A stretch of 64,000 nt of DNA, from assembly GCF_004341235.1 (NCBI RefSeq), contig NZ_SLUP01000003.1:372001-436000 (forward strand). The letters run 5' to 3'. The DNA comes from Mariniflexile fucanivorans (GTDB lineage Bacteria; Bacteroidota; Bacteroidia; Flavobacteriales; Flavobacteriaceae). The position numbers and the translations under genes were made by a program. The notes under the pieces were generated by a model. That model saw only the letters and a program-made list of their open reading frames with translations, made no database searches and was not told the DNA's origin. Shown here piece after piece: positions 24,780 to 35,300 of the stretch. The stretch's first letter is position 1; the number at the start of each line of letters is the position of its first letter.

Positions 24780-26201
24780 TTACCATTGATAGTCTTTTCC
24801 TTCTCTGCTCTGCTTCCATGATTCTTTAACTTTTTCAAGTTCTAGCATCATTTTCTTTAATAATTCTGGTTTTTCCAATGCTAAATTATTTTTTTCGGCA
24901 GGATCGTTTTTTATATCGAAAAGCATCATCTCATCACCTTTGTCTGGAATACAAATTTTATAGGCACCATCTATATAAGCATAAAGTTCAATATCATTAA
25001 ATAACCTTTGATATCCCGCTGCAAAAGGTATTTCCCTAACATTAGATTCACCATTTAAAATGGGATTAAAACTAACACCATCTAAAGGGATTTTTTTATC
25101 TTTTTGAACATTTAAAATTTCAAGTATGGTTGGAAAATAATCACTTGTATTGGCTTGATAATCTGAAACAATTCCTTCTTTTATATGCTTAGGCCATAGA
25201 GCTAGAGCAGGCACGCGCAAACCACCTTCCCACATTTGGTGTTTATGACCTGAGAAAGGACCTGCCGAAGCAATACCTTTTTTGGCAAGAGGATCTGCCG
25301 GACCATTATCACTACAAAAGAAAATAATGGTATTATCTTCAATATTTTTATCTTTTAAGAACGCTCTTAAACGTCCTATTTGATCGTCCATAGCAGTAAT
25401 AGCACCATAATAGTGCTGTTGTGCCAATGGCAAATCTGGATACTTAGCTAAATATTCTGGACCAGCAACTACGGGTTCGTGTGGTGTATGAAACCAAATT
25501 GTTGCAAAAAATGGTTTATCTTTTGAAATTGATTGTTCTATAAAAGGAATGGCTCTATCTATGATAATACGGCTGTCATCACCTTCTAAATTTTCGGTAA
25601 CAGGTTGTCCATTTTGCACATAAATAGAACCACCCCAAGAGCCATCTTCTTCCGCTCCCCAACTGGTCCATCCTTCTGGTGTTTTTGTTGGGTTCCATGT
25701 TGGCACCGCACTTTTTGTTGCAAAAGTTTCATCATAACCATGGTGCCATGGTGGTGAGTACATGCCTCTAGATTCTACCTCATCAGGCTCCACCCAACCT
25801 AAATGCCATTTTCCAAAAAAACCTGTTTTGTAACCTTCTTTTTTTAAAACCTCAGCAATTGTTTTTTCAGCAGGACGCATAGCTCCTGTATGTGCTGCAA
25901 AAATACCTTGACGAAACGGACTTCTACCAGTTAAAACACTAGCGCGCGTTGGCGAACAAAGTGGTGCCGCAGCATAAAAATTATTAAACTTGACACCAGA
26001 TTTTGCCATTAAATCTAAATTTGGTGTTATTACTTTTTTATTACCATTGAAACCCACATCTCCATACCCAAGATCATCGGCCATAATGAGTATAATATTA
26101 GGGTTTGTATTTTTAGAAGCTGTTTTTTGAGCAATAGCCACTAACCCCATCAAACTAAAACTGGTTACTATTATTAATTGATAAAAAGAATGATTTCTCA
26201 T
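24780..26201 (-). CDS. Sulfatase (arylsulfatase / N-acetylgalactosamine-6-sulfatase-like, S1)
   Basis: I chose the Met at 26201, since it starts a clean signal peptide (LIIVTSFSLMGLVAIAQ). The upstream in-frame Met at 26264 would add 21 residues with no signal character. The mature protein has ILIMADDLGYGDVGFNG (metal site) and the formylglycine motif CSPTR followed by ASVLTGRSPFRQG. FCSDNGPADPLAKKG and GHKHQMWEGGLRVPALALWP follow, as in the arylsulfatase A/GALNS-like branch. It differs from the two iduronate-type sulfatases of the operon, so it likely removes a different sulfate position. It lies directly downstream of susD. Confidence 0.92.
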   Translation of the reverse strand: MRNHSFYQLIIVTSFSLMGLVAIAQKTASKNTNPNIILIMADDLGYGDVGFNGNKKVITPNLDLMAKSGVKFNNFYAAAPLCSPTRASVLTGRSPFRQGIFAAHTGAMRPAEKTIAEVLKKEGYKTGFFGKWHLGWVEPDEVESRGMYSPPWHHGYDETFATKSAVPTWNPTKTPEGWTSWGAEEDGSWGGSIYVQNGQPVTENLEGDDSRIIIDRAIPFIEQSISKDKPFFATIWFHTPHEPVVAGPEYLAKYPDLPLAQQHYYGAITAMDDQIGRLRAFLKDKNIEDNTIIFFCSDNGPADPLAKKGIASAGPFSGHKHQMWEGGLRVPALALWPKHIKEGIVSDYQANTSDYFPTILEILNVQKDKKIPLDGVSFNPILNGESNVREIPFAAGYQRLFNDIELYAYIDGAYKICIPDKGDEMMLFDIKNDPAEKNNLALEKPELLKKMMLELEKVKESWKQSREGKDYQW

Positions 26202-26291
26202 ATTATATTTTTTATTTGAGTAGAGATGTTTATAATCAAAAATATACCTACTTCCATAAAACAAGAAGTAGGTATATTAAAATTGAAAATT

Positions 26292-27923
26292 TTAGTTATA
26301 GCCATCATTTTGTGGCATAACCGCCCCTGTATTAGCATCTATGATGTCTTGAGGAATGGGGAAATATTCGTTGTATTCGAAAACCTTAGTTTCATCTAAG
26401 CGAGGGTTGTATTGAACCGTTCTTTCATAAAATGTACCTGTACGAACTAGTGTGTGTTTTCTATATTCTTCTGTAACCAACTCTCTAGAACGTTCTTCAA
26501 GAATAAAATCCATAGTTACCTCTGATGCTGTTACTGCTGATGCATTTGACCTAGCTCTTAAAGTTGTTAAATAGCTTGCTGCTAAATCTGGCTTGTTGTT
26601 TTTCATTAAAGCTTCGGCTGCAAGTAAATAAGTTTCAGCTAAACGCATAAACATTTGATCATCGTATTGACCATTCTTAGAAGCGTTTTCAAACAAAGGA
26701 TCGTTGTATTCCCATTTTCTTACCCATGGCCAAAGAAAATTATCTTCTAAATCATCTGGTTTACTATAAACCATTTTAGTAGTTCCTATAATATTAAAAG
26801 AGGTTGCTGAATCATCAGTTGGAAAAATATAATACTTTTTAACGGCATATTCAGAATATCTGTCATCAGTAGAACCATACCAGCCAAAAGCTGAATCTGT
26901 TACAGAAAGTCTGCCAGTTCCTTTTCCGCCATTATAGGTATAAAGCGTATTTAAATCGTACTTTTTAAGTTTAGAGTCTTTTGAATAATAACTATTCCAA
27001 ATACTTTTCATATTTAGATAAGAATTTCCAACCACATCGGAATAAGCATTGTTTAACACCCATAATACTTCTCTATTATCATTTTTAGGCATTGGGTTAA
27101 TAAATAAGTCTGTGAAAGCCGTTCCTGGTTCTGAAGCATCAACACCAAATCTAGTTGTCATTAATTGGTATTCTGGACTATTAATTACTTTAAGCGCTTC
27201 AATTTCTGCTTTTTCATTTTCACCCATATCTAAATACACTTCAGCTAACATAGTACCTGCTACAGCGGCATTAACTAAACCTACATCTTCTCTCATTTCT
27301 AGATTTTCTGTTGCAAATTTCAAATCTATCACCATTTGAGCATTAATTTCTGCAATAGAGTTTCGTTCCCAATCACTACGATAAGTACTTCCTTCAATTT
27401 CTTGAAGACTTAAAGGAACCGCTCCCCATCCATAACGTAAATGTCTGTAAGCCCAGGCACGAAACAACCTTGCTTGTGCAATTACTTTGTTTTGGTTTAC
27501 TAAATCGGCAGCATCATTTGTACCCATCCAATCAACAGGTGTGTTTTCAGCACGATTAATAATTAAATTTGCCGAGTTAACGATTCGGTACAACCAGTTA
27601 AAGTTTGCCGAAACCAAAGCGTTTTCAGAATTCAAATCATTATAATCATTAAAAGGATCGAATGCAGCTGCACCACCATTTACAAACACATTATCTGTAC
27701 CCATTTGCCATAATGAAGCACGCGTTGTATTACTCTGTCCTTCCCTATCCTCACGTACTAATGCATACATGGCATTTAAACCGTTTACAAAACCATCATA
27801 GTTAAGGAAAAGGTTTTCGGCAAAAATATTATCCTTAGGTTCTTCCTTTAAAAAAGTATCTTCATTACAAGAACTCATAAAAACGAAACCAATAGTCAAT
27901 AATAATATCAGTATTTTTTTCAT
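26292..27923 (-). CDS. susD: SusD-family surface glycan-binding lipoprotein (first PUL)
   Basis: This 543-residue lipoprotein has lipobox FVFMSSC (Cys19). It shows the helical TPR-rich RagB/SusD pattern, with an N-terminal NLILNYDGF-like helix, ARLFRAWAYRHLRYGWGAVPL in the middle, and YLLAAEALMKNNKPDLAASY plus FILEERSRELVTEEYRKHTL near the C-terminus. SusD proteins sit on the outer membrane above their SusC partner and bind the incoming oligosaccharide. It follows susC by 23 bp and precedes the sulfatases. Substrate specificity cannot be read from the sequence. Confidence 0.94.
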   Translation of the reverse strand: MKKILILLLTIGFVFMSSCNEDTFLKEEPKDNIFAENLFLNYDGFVNGLNAMYALVREDREGQSNTTRASLWQMGTDNVFVNGGAAAFDPFNDYNDLNSENALVSANFNWLYRIVNSANLIINRAENTPVDWMGTNDAADLVNQNKVIAQARLFRAWAYRHLRYGWGAVPLSLQEIEGSTYRSDWERNSIAEINAQMVIDLKFATENLEMREDVGLVNAAVAGTMLAEVYLDMGENEKAEIEALKVINSPEYQLMTTRFGVDASEPGTAFTDLFINPMPKNDNREVLWVLNNAYSDVVGNSYLNMKSIWNSYYSKDSKLKKYDLNTLYTYNGGKGTGRLSVTDSAFGWYGSTDDRYSEYAVKKYYIFPTDDSATSFNIIGTTKMVYSKPDDLEDNFLWPWVRKWEYNDPLFENASKNGQYDDQMFMRLAETYLLAAEALMKNNKPDLAASYLTTLRARSNASAVTASEVTMDFILEERSRELVTEEYRKHTLVRTGTFYERTVQYNPRLDETKVFEYNEYFPIPQDIIDANTGAVMPQNDGYN

Positions 27924-27946
27924 ATTGTTATTTTTTAAAATTTAAA

Positions 27947-30886
27947 TTATATTCTAATTTTTAAACCCAGTAATATAGTAGTTGTTTGTGGAGCCGCCGT
28001 TTGCTGACCATCCGTATTTGAAAACTCTGGGTCTAAGCCTATCCAGTCTGTACTTGTATATAAGTTTTTTATGTTCGTAAAAAGCTCCAAACTATTTATT
28101 TTTAGTTTCTTTAACGCTTCTGAAGGAAATCTATAGTTAAGTGTTACATCTTGTAATCTTATAAAATCTGTGCTTCTGTAAAACTGCATAGCACGTGGAT
28201 TTACACTTGCCGTTCTATCATTTCTAGGATACGAGTTGCTTTGGTTATCTGGTGTCCAGAACGTAACATTGTATCTGTTCTGTCTCATATCTATATCTTG
28301 TGTCGCTAATAATGCATTGGATTGGGTAATACCTGAAACCATATTCAAAAAGAAACTAAGTGACCAGTTTTTGTATTCAAATGTGTTGGTTAATCCAGCA
28401 ACAAAATCAGGAATTTTACGTCCAATAATTTGTTTGTCACCTGGATCAATAGTTCCGCTTTCATCTGCATCTAAATAACGAATATCTCCTGCATCTACAT
28501 CACCTTGTGGCGTACCTGTCTCATCTTGTTGATAAATACCATCAAACACATAATCAAAATTAACGCTTATTGGTTGGCCTATAAACCATTTACTACCAAC
28601 ATCATCTATATAGTTTCCATCAGCATCTGTTAATCCTACATTTACAATTTTGGTATTATAATGTGCGATATTAAAATCGGTTGACCATTTAAAATCGTTT
28701 TTGTTGATATTTACACTAGATATTTGAAACTCAATACCTGAATTGGATGTTTCGCCTATATTTTGGGTGATATTGGGCACTCCGTTTATGGGAGTTATGG
28801 TTTTATTTAATAAAAGATCGGTAGTTTTTGATTTATATACGTCTATCAATCCTTTTATACGGTTTTTAAAAAGTCCAAAATCAAGACCTGCATTAAAAGA
28901 TGTTGTAGTTTCCCAACCCAAAGTAGGGTCTCCCAGCTTGCTTGGATAGAAACCAAACAAAGTACCATCGTTTGCATCTACATAATCAGCAGAAGCTAGT
29001 GTTGGGAGTGTAGAATATGGATCAACTGATTCATTACCAACCTCACCATAAGACAATCTTAACTTTAAGTTATTTATGGTATTAGAATTTTCTAAAAATT
29101 TCTCATTGGAAATATTCCAACCTACTGCTGCTGACGGAAAAACACCAAATTTGCTATCCGTTCCAAATGCTGAATACCCATCGCGACGTGCTGTTAATGT
29201 TAATAAATATCTAGAATCGAACGCATAGTTGGCTCTAAGCATTTGAGAAAGATGCGTAGACTTAATAAAGGTGTCATCAGGTTCTATAAGGCTCGCTTTA
29301 TTTGCTTGGTAAAACGACATCACATCGTTCGGAAACCCCTCTGCATGGACATCATGATTTTCTGCCCATTCACTCTGTGCACTATACAATCCTGTTAAAA
29401 AGATGGAATGCTTACCAAAGGTGTTTTTGTAACTGATAATATTCTCAACTAGCCAATCTTCATTATATCTATTATCTGAGTCTGAGGATCCTCCAACACC
29501 TAAACCTGTTCTAGTATTTCTACCTCTATAGGTTTGCGCTAATCTAGAGCGGTAATCGTAGCCTGTATTTAACTTATATGATAAACCTTTTATAAAAGGA
29601 ACATCAATCAACATACTGTTATTAGATGTGAAACGTCTTGTTTTATCGCAATTATCATATAAAAGTGGCGCTAACGGATTGGTTACATAAACCCCATCAT
29701 CCCAAGTTTCTAAAGTTTGACTTCCATCTTCGTTAAATGGCACACCTAATGGCGTCATAGAAAAAGCATCCGAGAAGCTGGATCCTACACCACTTCTGTC
29801 ATAATATCCATATTGTGTGCTCGTGTTAAATGTCATCCAAGGTAATAGTTTATGATCTAAATTTATTCTTAAAGTATATCGTTTAAAATCGTTTCCAATG
29901 GCAGTTCCTTCAGAATTCAAATAACCTAAAGATACATAATATCTGGTTTTTTCTGAACCTCCAGAGAAAGATAAATCATGTTGTAAAGTAACCCCTGTTC
30001 TGGTAGCTAAGTCAACCCAATTTGTATTTCTTCCTGAATCATATCCTTCATCTTCAACCTGTGAAGTTGATAACCCTCTTTCTATTTTGGTGTCATAAAA
30101 TGTTTTACCACTCATTAAACTTGGTATATTAATAGGGGCATTGAATGCCGAAGTTGCAGAATAATTGACAGTCATACTACCATCTTTACCCTTTTTTGAT
30201 GTGATAAGAATAACCCCGTTGGAACCTCTTGAGCCATAAATAGCCGCTGCTGAAGCATCCTTTAAAACTTCAATAGAACCAATATCTTTTGGGTTTATTT
30301 CTGATAAATTTCCTGCATAAGGGATACCATCTAATATAATTAAAGGGGAGTTTTTAGCAGTAATTGAATTTTGTCCACGAATAAGCATGGTATTGGACGA
30401 ACCTTCTGCGTTTGAAGCATTCACGGTAATATTCATACCTGCCATAGTACCTTGCAGCATTTGCTCAACACTAACGCGTGGTCTGGCTTCTAAAGTTTCT
30501 GGACTTACAGATACTACAGAACCTGTTACGTCACTCTTTTTTTGTGTACCATAACCAACTACAATAACCTCATCTAATCCAATTTGTGAAGATTTCATAA
30601 CTAAGTTTAGATTCGTTTTAGCACCTACTAAAACTTCTTGCGTTTCCATCCCTACATAACTAATTACAAGTACCGATTGCGGACTTGCTTTTAAGGCGAA
30701 ATTACCGTCAAAATCGGTCATAGTTCCCGTAGTTGTTCCTTTAACTAGTATGGAAACACCTGGAAGTGGCATACCATCTTCTCCTTTAACATTTCCTGTA
30801 ATGTTTTTATTTTGAGCATACCCACTGAAGGATAGCAAAATAAAGAACAAACATGTTAGTTTAAAAAATAATTGTTTTTTCATCAT
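27947..30886 (-). CDS. susC: SusC-family TonB-dependent transporter (first PUL)
   Basis: This 979-residue outer-membrane protein has a signal peptide (FKLTCLFFILLSFSGYAQ) and an N-terminal carboxypeptidase-regulatory-like domain (ITGNVKGEDGMPLPGVSILV, about 29-110). The plug starts at DEVIVVGYGTQKKSDVTGS, and the plug motif IEVLKDASAAAIYGSRGSNG is present. The rest is a beta-barrel ending in an aromatic-poor TTILLGLKIRI. It imports oligosaccharides across the outer membrane with energy from TonB. It lies between GH88 (11 bp) and susD (23 bp) in one operon. Confidence 0.95.
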   Translation of the reverse strand: MMKKQLFFKLTCLFFILLSFSGYAQNKNITGNVKGEDGMPLPGVSILVKGTTTGTMTDFDGNFALKASPQSVLVISYVGMETQEVLVGAKTNLNLVMKSSQIGLDEVIVVGYGTQKKSDVTGSVVSVSPETLEARPRVSVEQMLQGTMAGMNITVNASNAEGSSNTMLIRGQNSITAKNSPLIILDGIPYAGNLSEINPKDIGSIEVLKDASAAAIYGSRGSNGVILITSKKGKDGSMTVNYSATSAFNAPINIPSLMSGKTFYDTKIERGLSTSQVEDEGYDSGRNTNWVDLATRTGVTLQHDLSFSGGSEKTRYYVSLGYLNSEGTAIGNDFKRYTLRINLDHKLLPWMTFNTSTQYGYYDRSGVGSSFSDAFSMTPLGVPFNEDGSQTLETWDDGVYVTNPLAPLLYDNCDKTRRFTSNNSMLIDVPFIKGLSYKLNTGYDYRSRLAQTYRGRNTRTGLGVGGSSDSDNRYNEDWLVENIISYKNTFGKHSIFLTGLYSAQSEWAENHDVHAEGFPNDVMSFYQANKASLIEPDDTFIKSTHLSQMLRANYAFDSRYLLTLTARRDGYSAFGTDSKFGVFPSAAVGWNISNEKFLENSNTINNLKLRLSYGEVGNESVDPYSTLPTLASADYVDANDGTLFGFYPSKLGDPTLGWETTTSFNAGLDFGLFKNRIKGLIDVYKSKTTDLLLNKTITPINGVPNITQNIGETSNSGIEFQISSVNINKNDFKWSTDFNIAHYNTKIVNVGLTDADGNYIDDVGSKWFIGQPISVNFDYVFDGIYQQDETGTPQGDVDAGDIRYLDADESGTIDPGDKQIIGRKIPDFVAGLTNTFEYKNWSLSFFLNMVSGITQSNALLATQDIDMRQNRYNVTFWTPDNQSNSYPRNDRTASVNPRAMQFYRSTDFIRLQDVTLNYRFPSEALKKLKINSLELFTNIKNLYTSTDWIGLDPEFSNTDGQQTAAPQTTTILLGLKIRI

Positions 30887-30897
30887 AAAATTTAAAT

Positions 30898-32103
30898 TTA
30901 GTTTGGTTGTTTTTGATTGTTAATTTCTCTTGATAATGCTTCCAAATAATAATAATCGGCATAAATTAATGGCACATCTATTTCAGAATCCTTAGGTTTT
31001 GAACCAGTTGAATGCATTAAAAGAAATCCTTTATTGGCACCTAATTCACTAAAATATTTATTTGTAGAAAGTGAAGTAATCATCTTATTTGCTTCTTCTA
31101 CATATGTGCTTTTATGTTGTTCAGTAAACGTACTTAACTCTAAAAAAGCCGATGCCATGACGGCTGCCGCGGAAGCATCACGAGGTTCTGTTTTTACATC
31201 TGTTAAATCGAAATCCCATACAGGCACATGATCTTCAGGAAATTTTGCAATATTTAAAATATAATTGGCAACATTTTCTGCTTGCTTTAAAAATATAGGG
31301 TCTTTAGTTTCTCTATATATCATGGTATAACCATAAAGCGCCCAAGCTTGTCCACGTGCCCATGAAGATTCATCAGCATACCCTTGATGTGTGTTTTTTG
31401 AAATGACCTCACCGGTTTCTGCATTGTAACCAACCACATGGTACGAACTATAATCACTTCTGAAATGATTTTTCATGGTTGTTTTTGCATGGGTAACGGC
31501 AATATTATAAAATACAGGGTCCCCTGTTTCTTTTGATGCCCAGAATAGTAATTCCAGATTCATCAAATTATCAATAATAACAGGAAATTCCCATTTATCT
31601 CTATTGTGGTCCCAAGATCTAATACAGCCGACTTTTTCGTTAAATCTTGTAATAAGCGTTCTTGCAGATTGAATCAATACTTTTTTATAAGATTCATTTT
31701 TGGTCAATTCATAACCCAAACCAAAACTGGGCATCATTTTAAAACCTAAATCGTGATTTGAATCGTTAAACTGTTCGCTTTTCAATAAATCGGTATAGAT
31801 TTCAGCTTTATCTTTCCATTGTTTTTCACCTGTTAAACTATACATATACCACAAAACTCCAGGATAAAAACCACTAGTCCAATCTCTTTTGCTAACGAGT
31901 TCCAACTCACCTGAAGGTGTTAATGTTCTAGGAAATACAGAAGCATTTGATTTTATATTGGCGGTATCCTTTAAAACAGGAAAATACGCCAGTTGTTGGG
32001 ATATATTCTTAAGTAAATTAGCGTCTTTCTCACTTTTATTTTGAGGTGTTTTACAACCAACCGCTAAAACAACAAATAGTATTAAAATAGTAATTTGCTT
32101 CAT
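30898..32103 (-). CDS. GH88 unsaturated glucuronyl hydrolase, lipoprotein
   Basis: This 401-residue lipoprotein (lipobox VVLAVGC, Cys17) has the alpha6/alpha6 barrel of GH88. The two conserved aspartates are visible: Asp118 in NHDLGFKM and Asp178 in VIIDNLMNLELLFW, corresponding to the Asp pair of Bacillus unsaturated glucuronyl hydrolase. ADESSWARGQAWALYGYT is the substrate-side helix. The enzyme hydrates the 4,5-unsaturated uronic acid at the non-reducing end of lyase products, releasing a keto-uronate. It is the first gene of the long operon. Its promoter region holds a TAAATTTG -7 box and a 29-bp element shared with the GH2 gene. Confidence 0.93.
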   Translation of the reverse strand: MKQITILILFVVLAVGCKTPQNKSEKDANLLKNISQQLAYFPVLKDTANIKSNASVFPRTLTPSGELELVSKRDWTSGFYPGVLWYMYSLTGEKQWKDKAEIYTDLLKSEQFNDSNHDLGFKMMPSFGLGYELTKNESYKKVLIQSARTLITRFNEKVGCIRSWDHNRDKWEFPVIIDNLMNLELLFWASKETGDPVFYNIAVTHAKTTMKNHFRSDYSSYHVVGYNAETGEVISKNTHQGYADESSWARGQAWALYGYTMIYRETKDPIFLKQAENVANYILNIAKFPEDHVPVWDFDLTDVKTEPRDASAAAVMASAFLELSTFTEQHKSTYVEEANKMITSLSTNKYFSELGANKGFLLMHSTGSKPKDSEIDVPLIYADYYYLEALSREINNQKQPN

Positions 32104-32191
32104 CTGTTCAATTTATTTTTTTTGATTAAGACATCCATACAAAAAAGAAAAAGGAGTGATGGTTATCTCACTTTGTTAAAATTTCGTTAAA

Positions 32192-32199
32192 CAAATTTA
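32192..32199 (-). promoter_or_regulatory. -7 element of the GH88-susCD operon promoter
   Basis: The coding strand reads TAAATTTG, an exact match to TAnnTTTG, 89 bp upstream of the GH88 start. No good -33 TTG is found at 17-23 bp, which is common for promoters that need an activator. The shared 29-bp element begins 70 bp further upstream. Confidence 0.6.
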
Positions 32200-32268
32200 A
32201 TAGATGGTTTTTGTTATTTTTCCATCCATTGTTCCCAATTACTACCAATCATGTTTCATTTTAAAACG

Positions 32269-32297
32269 TATGTTCCAAAAAACAACATGTGTGCTAA
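32269..32297 (-). promoter_or_regulatory. Candidate hybrid-regulator operator, copy 1
   Basis: This 29-bp element differs from 38519-38547 at only three positions. On the coding strand of the downstream enzyme genes it begins TTAGCACA and ends ACATA, with ATGTTGTTT in the middle. It lies 166 bp before GH88 and 69 bp before the divergent regulator gene. The same distance to a -7 box at both loci argues for an activator site. Confidence 0.75.
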
Positions 32298-32365
32298 TTA
32301 TTGCTAAAAACTTATACGAGTCTGTTTTATATTATTTGTATTTTTAGTTCGACAAAAAAAGCCGG

Positions 32366-35300
32366 ATGACTAAGTGTTATTTTTACGCCATACAATTCAA
32401 TTTATTATCATTTCTAACAAATGGCAGTAACGACCCTTATATATCTATAAATAAAGTAACGCCAGATGGTGGTGTGGCCTATTCGCAGGTAACCTCTATA
32501 ATGGAAGACGACCGGGGGTTTATTTGGTTTAGTACCAACAACGGCATTTTTTCTTATAATTCCATTAAAATTAAAAGGTATAGCCATTTACAAAATAATG
32601 CTTCTACTCTTTCAACCAATAGAATAAACAAGCTTTATAAAGATAATAAGGGACGTATGTGGGTAGCCACAGAAAACGGACTTTGTAGTTATAATTCAGA
32701 CTCTGATAATTTTAAAAGATATACCATTAAAGACCAATTTGATAATTTTATTGGTAAGAACATTACATCACTATTCCAAGATCAAAAAAATGCTTTTTGG
32801 TTTTCAGATGAAAATGGTTTTGGCATTTTAAGTCCTGAAAAAAACAGAGCTTTTTATAAAGTTATTGATAATAAAACAGCAAGAGTTAGCTGTCTTACCA
32901 TAGACGATAAAGGTACCATTTGGGTGTTTTATAATGATGGCGATATTTACTATTTACCAAAAGGCTCTAACACTTTTCAGTTTTTAACAAAAGGACTTAG
33001 AAATCTTGCTAGATCTGTTTTGATTGATAAAAACCTTATTTGGATTGGTTACGAAACAAGAGGTTTACTATGTATAAACATGCTAAATGGCGAAATATTA
33101 CATCATTTTAATTCTGAAAACACAGCTGAACATTTAAAAATACCCAGCAACCAAGTTAGAAGTCTTTTAAAAGATGAAAAAGGTAGAATTTGGGCAGCCA
33201 CTTATAAAGGCATCGCTTTAATTGATAATTTTAAGGTAAGCCACATTATTGATCAACAAAAATATTCCGAATTACCCAACCATTCTATTTGGTCATTATA
33301 CAAAGATTCCCATAAAAACATATGGATAGGTTCATGGATGGGCGGTTTAGCTTTTCATAGTGACTACAATAATTCATTCATCCGCTATAATCAATCCACA
33401 ACCAAAAGAACCCTAAACGCAAATATTGTTAGTAGTTTTACCAAAATACCCCATAGTGACTCTATTTTAATAGGACTTGATGATGGCGGGTTGAATAGTT
33501 TTAATCCTAAAACCAACATATTTACTACAAAACCAATTAACTACAATGGGAAACTCATTGAGAGTGTAAAATCGTTGGCCTACGATAAAAACGAAACATT
33601 GTGGGTTGGTACCTATGGCTACGGTATATTATTTCAAAAAAAAGGTGAAACTGGTTTTGATCGTTTAAATGTTCCTTTTGAAACGGGTTTTCAAGCCTTG
33701 GATATTTTACCAACAGACGCAGGTATTTGGGTTAGCGATTATCCTTTGGGTGTTTTCTTTTATCATTTTAAATCTAAAAAAACAACCCGTTTCCAAAATA
33801 CCCCTTTAAATATTAACTCTTTATCTAACAATTACGTACACCATATTATTGAAGATAAGCACGAAAATATTTGGTTTGCTACTGAAAATGGGCTTAATCA
33901 ATTAAAAAAAGACACTTCAGAATTTATTCATTATTTCCATAATAAAAACAATTCCGAAGGGATTTCTAATAATAATATTTATTGCATTCATGAAGATAAC
34001 GCAGGCTTTTTATGGCTAGGTACCAATGGTACGGGTTTATATAAATTTAATCCTAAGACTGAGGTTTTTGAAAATTTCACCATAAAAGATGGTTTATCGG
34101 GCAACGAAGTATTTTCAATATTGGAAGACAGCAATAAAAACCTATGGCTAACAACCGAAAACGGTTTATGTAAATTCAATAAACAAACCAATGTTGCACA
34201 ATCGTATATTACAAACAACAGTTTACAAAACGACCTGTTTTACCCCATATCTGCATTAAAATCTACTAATGGTGATTTATTTTTTGGAGGCTCTAACGGG
34301 CTAATTCGTTTTTCTCCTTCAAGAATTATAAAAAACCCCATCCCTCCAAAAGCAACAATAACTAAAATTTACGTAAACAATAAAGAACTTAGTTTTAATA
34401 AAAACGAGCCAATAAAGTTGCACCATACCCAAAACTTTATAGGGTTTCAGTTTACATCTAACAATTATATAAATCCTAAAAAAAACGTATTTAAATACAG
34501 GCTTTTGGGTTTTAGCGACCAATGGATTGACACCGATTTTAATGGGAAAGCAAATTTTACAAATATCCCTCCTAACAACTACATATTTGAAGTTAAAACA
34601 GCAAATAACGATGGCGTATGGAACGAAACCTCTACAAAAATAATTATAGATATAATTCCTCCTGTTTGGCAAAGGTGGTATGCCTACCTAGCTTATGCCC
34701 TAATTTTTATTGCATCTGTATATTTTTTCAGAAAACAGGTTATAAACCGTCAAAAACTTAAATCTGAAATTAAGATGGAAAAAATCCATCGAGAAAACGA
34801 AGAACAATTACACCAAATGAAGCTTCAATTTTTCACCAATATTTCCCATGAGTTTAGAACGCCTTTAACCTTAATTCAGGGCCCCGTAAACCGTTTATTA
34901 AAAACACCTTTAGATACCGAAGCTACTAGCAAACAACTACTACTAATTAAAAACAATACAGATAGGCTGTTACGACTTATTAATCAATTTCTAGATTTTA
35001 GAAGAGCCGATTCTGGTAAATTAAAACTAGTTCCTATAAAAGCAGATGTTATTTCTTTCTGTAAAAATGTATTTAATTGTTTTGAAGAGCACGCTAACCA
35101 ACGAGGTTTTCACTTTCAATTTACATCAGACCTTCCCGTTTTAAAAATGGATTTTGACACCGATAAATTAGATAAAGTTTTGGTAAACATGCTTTCAAAC
35201 GCTTTTAAATATTCGGCAGATAATGGTACTATAACTCTAACCATAAAAAACAACGAAAAACCCAATTTTAACCCTAATTGCAATGTTTACACCGTTGGAG

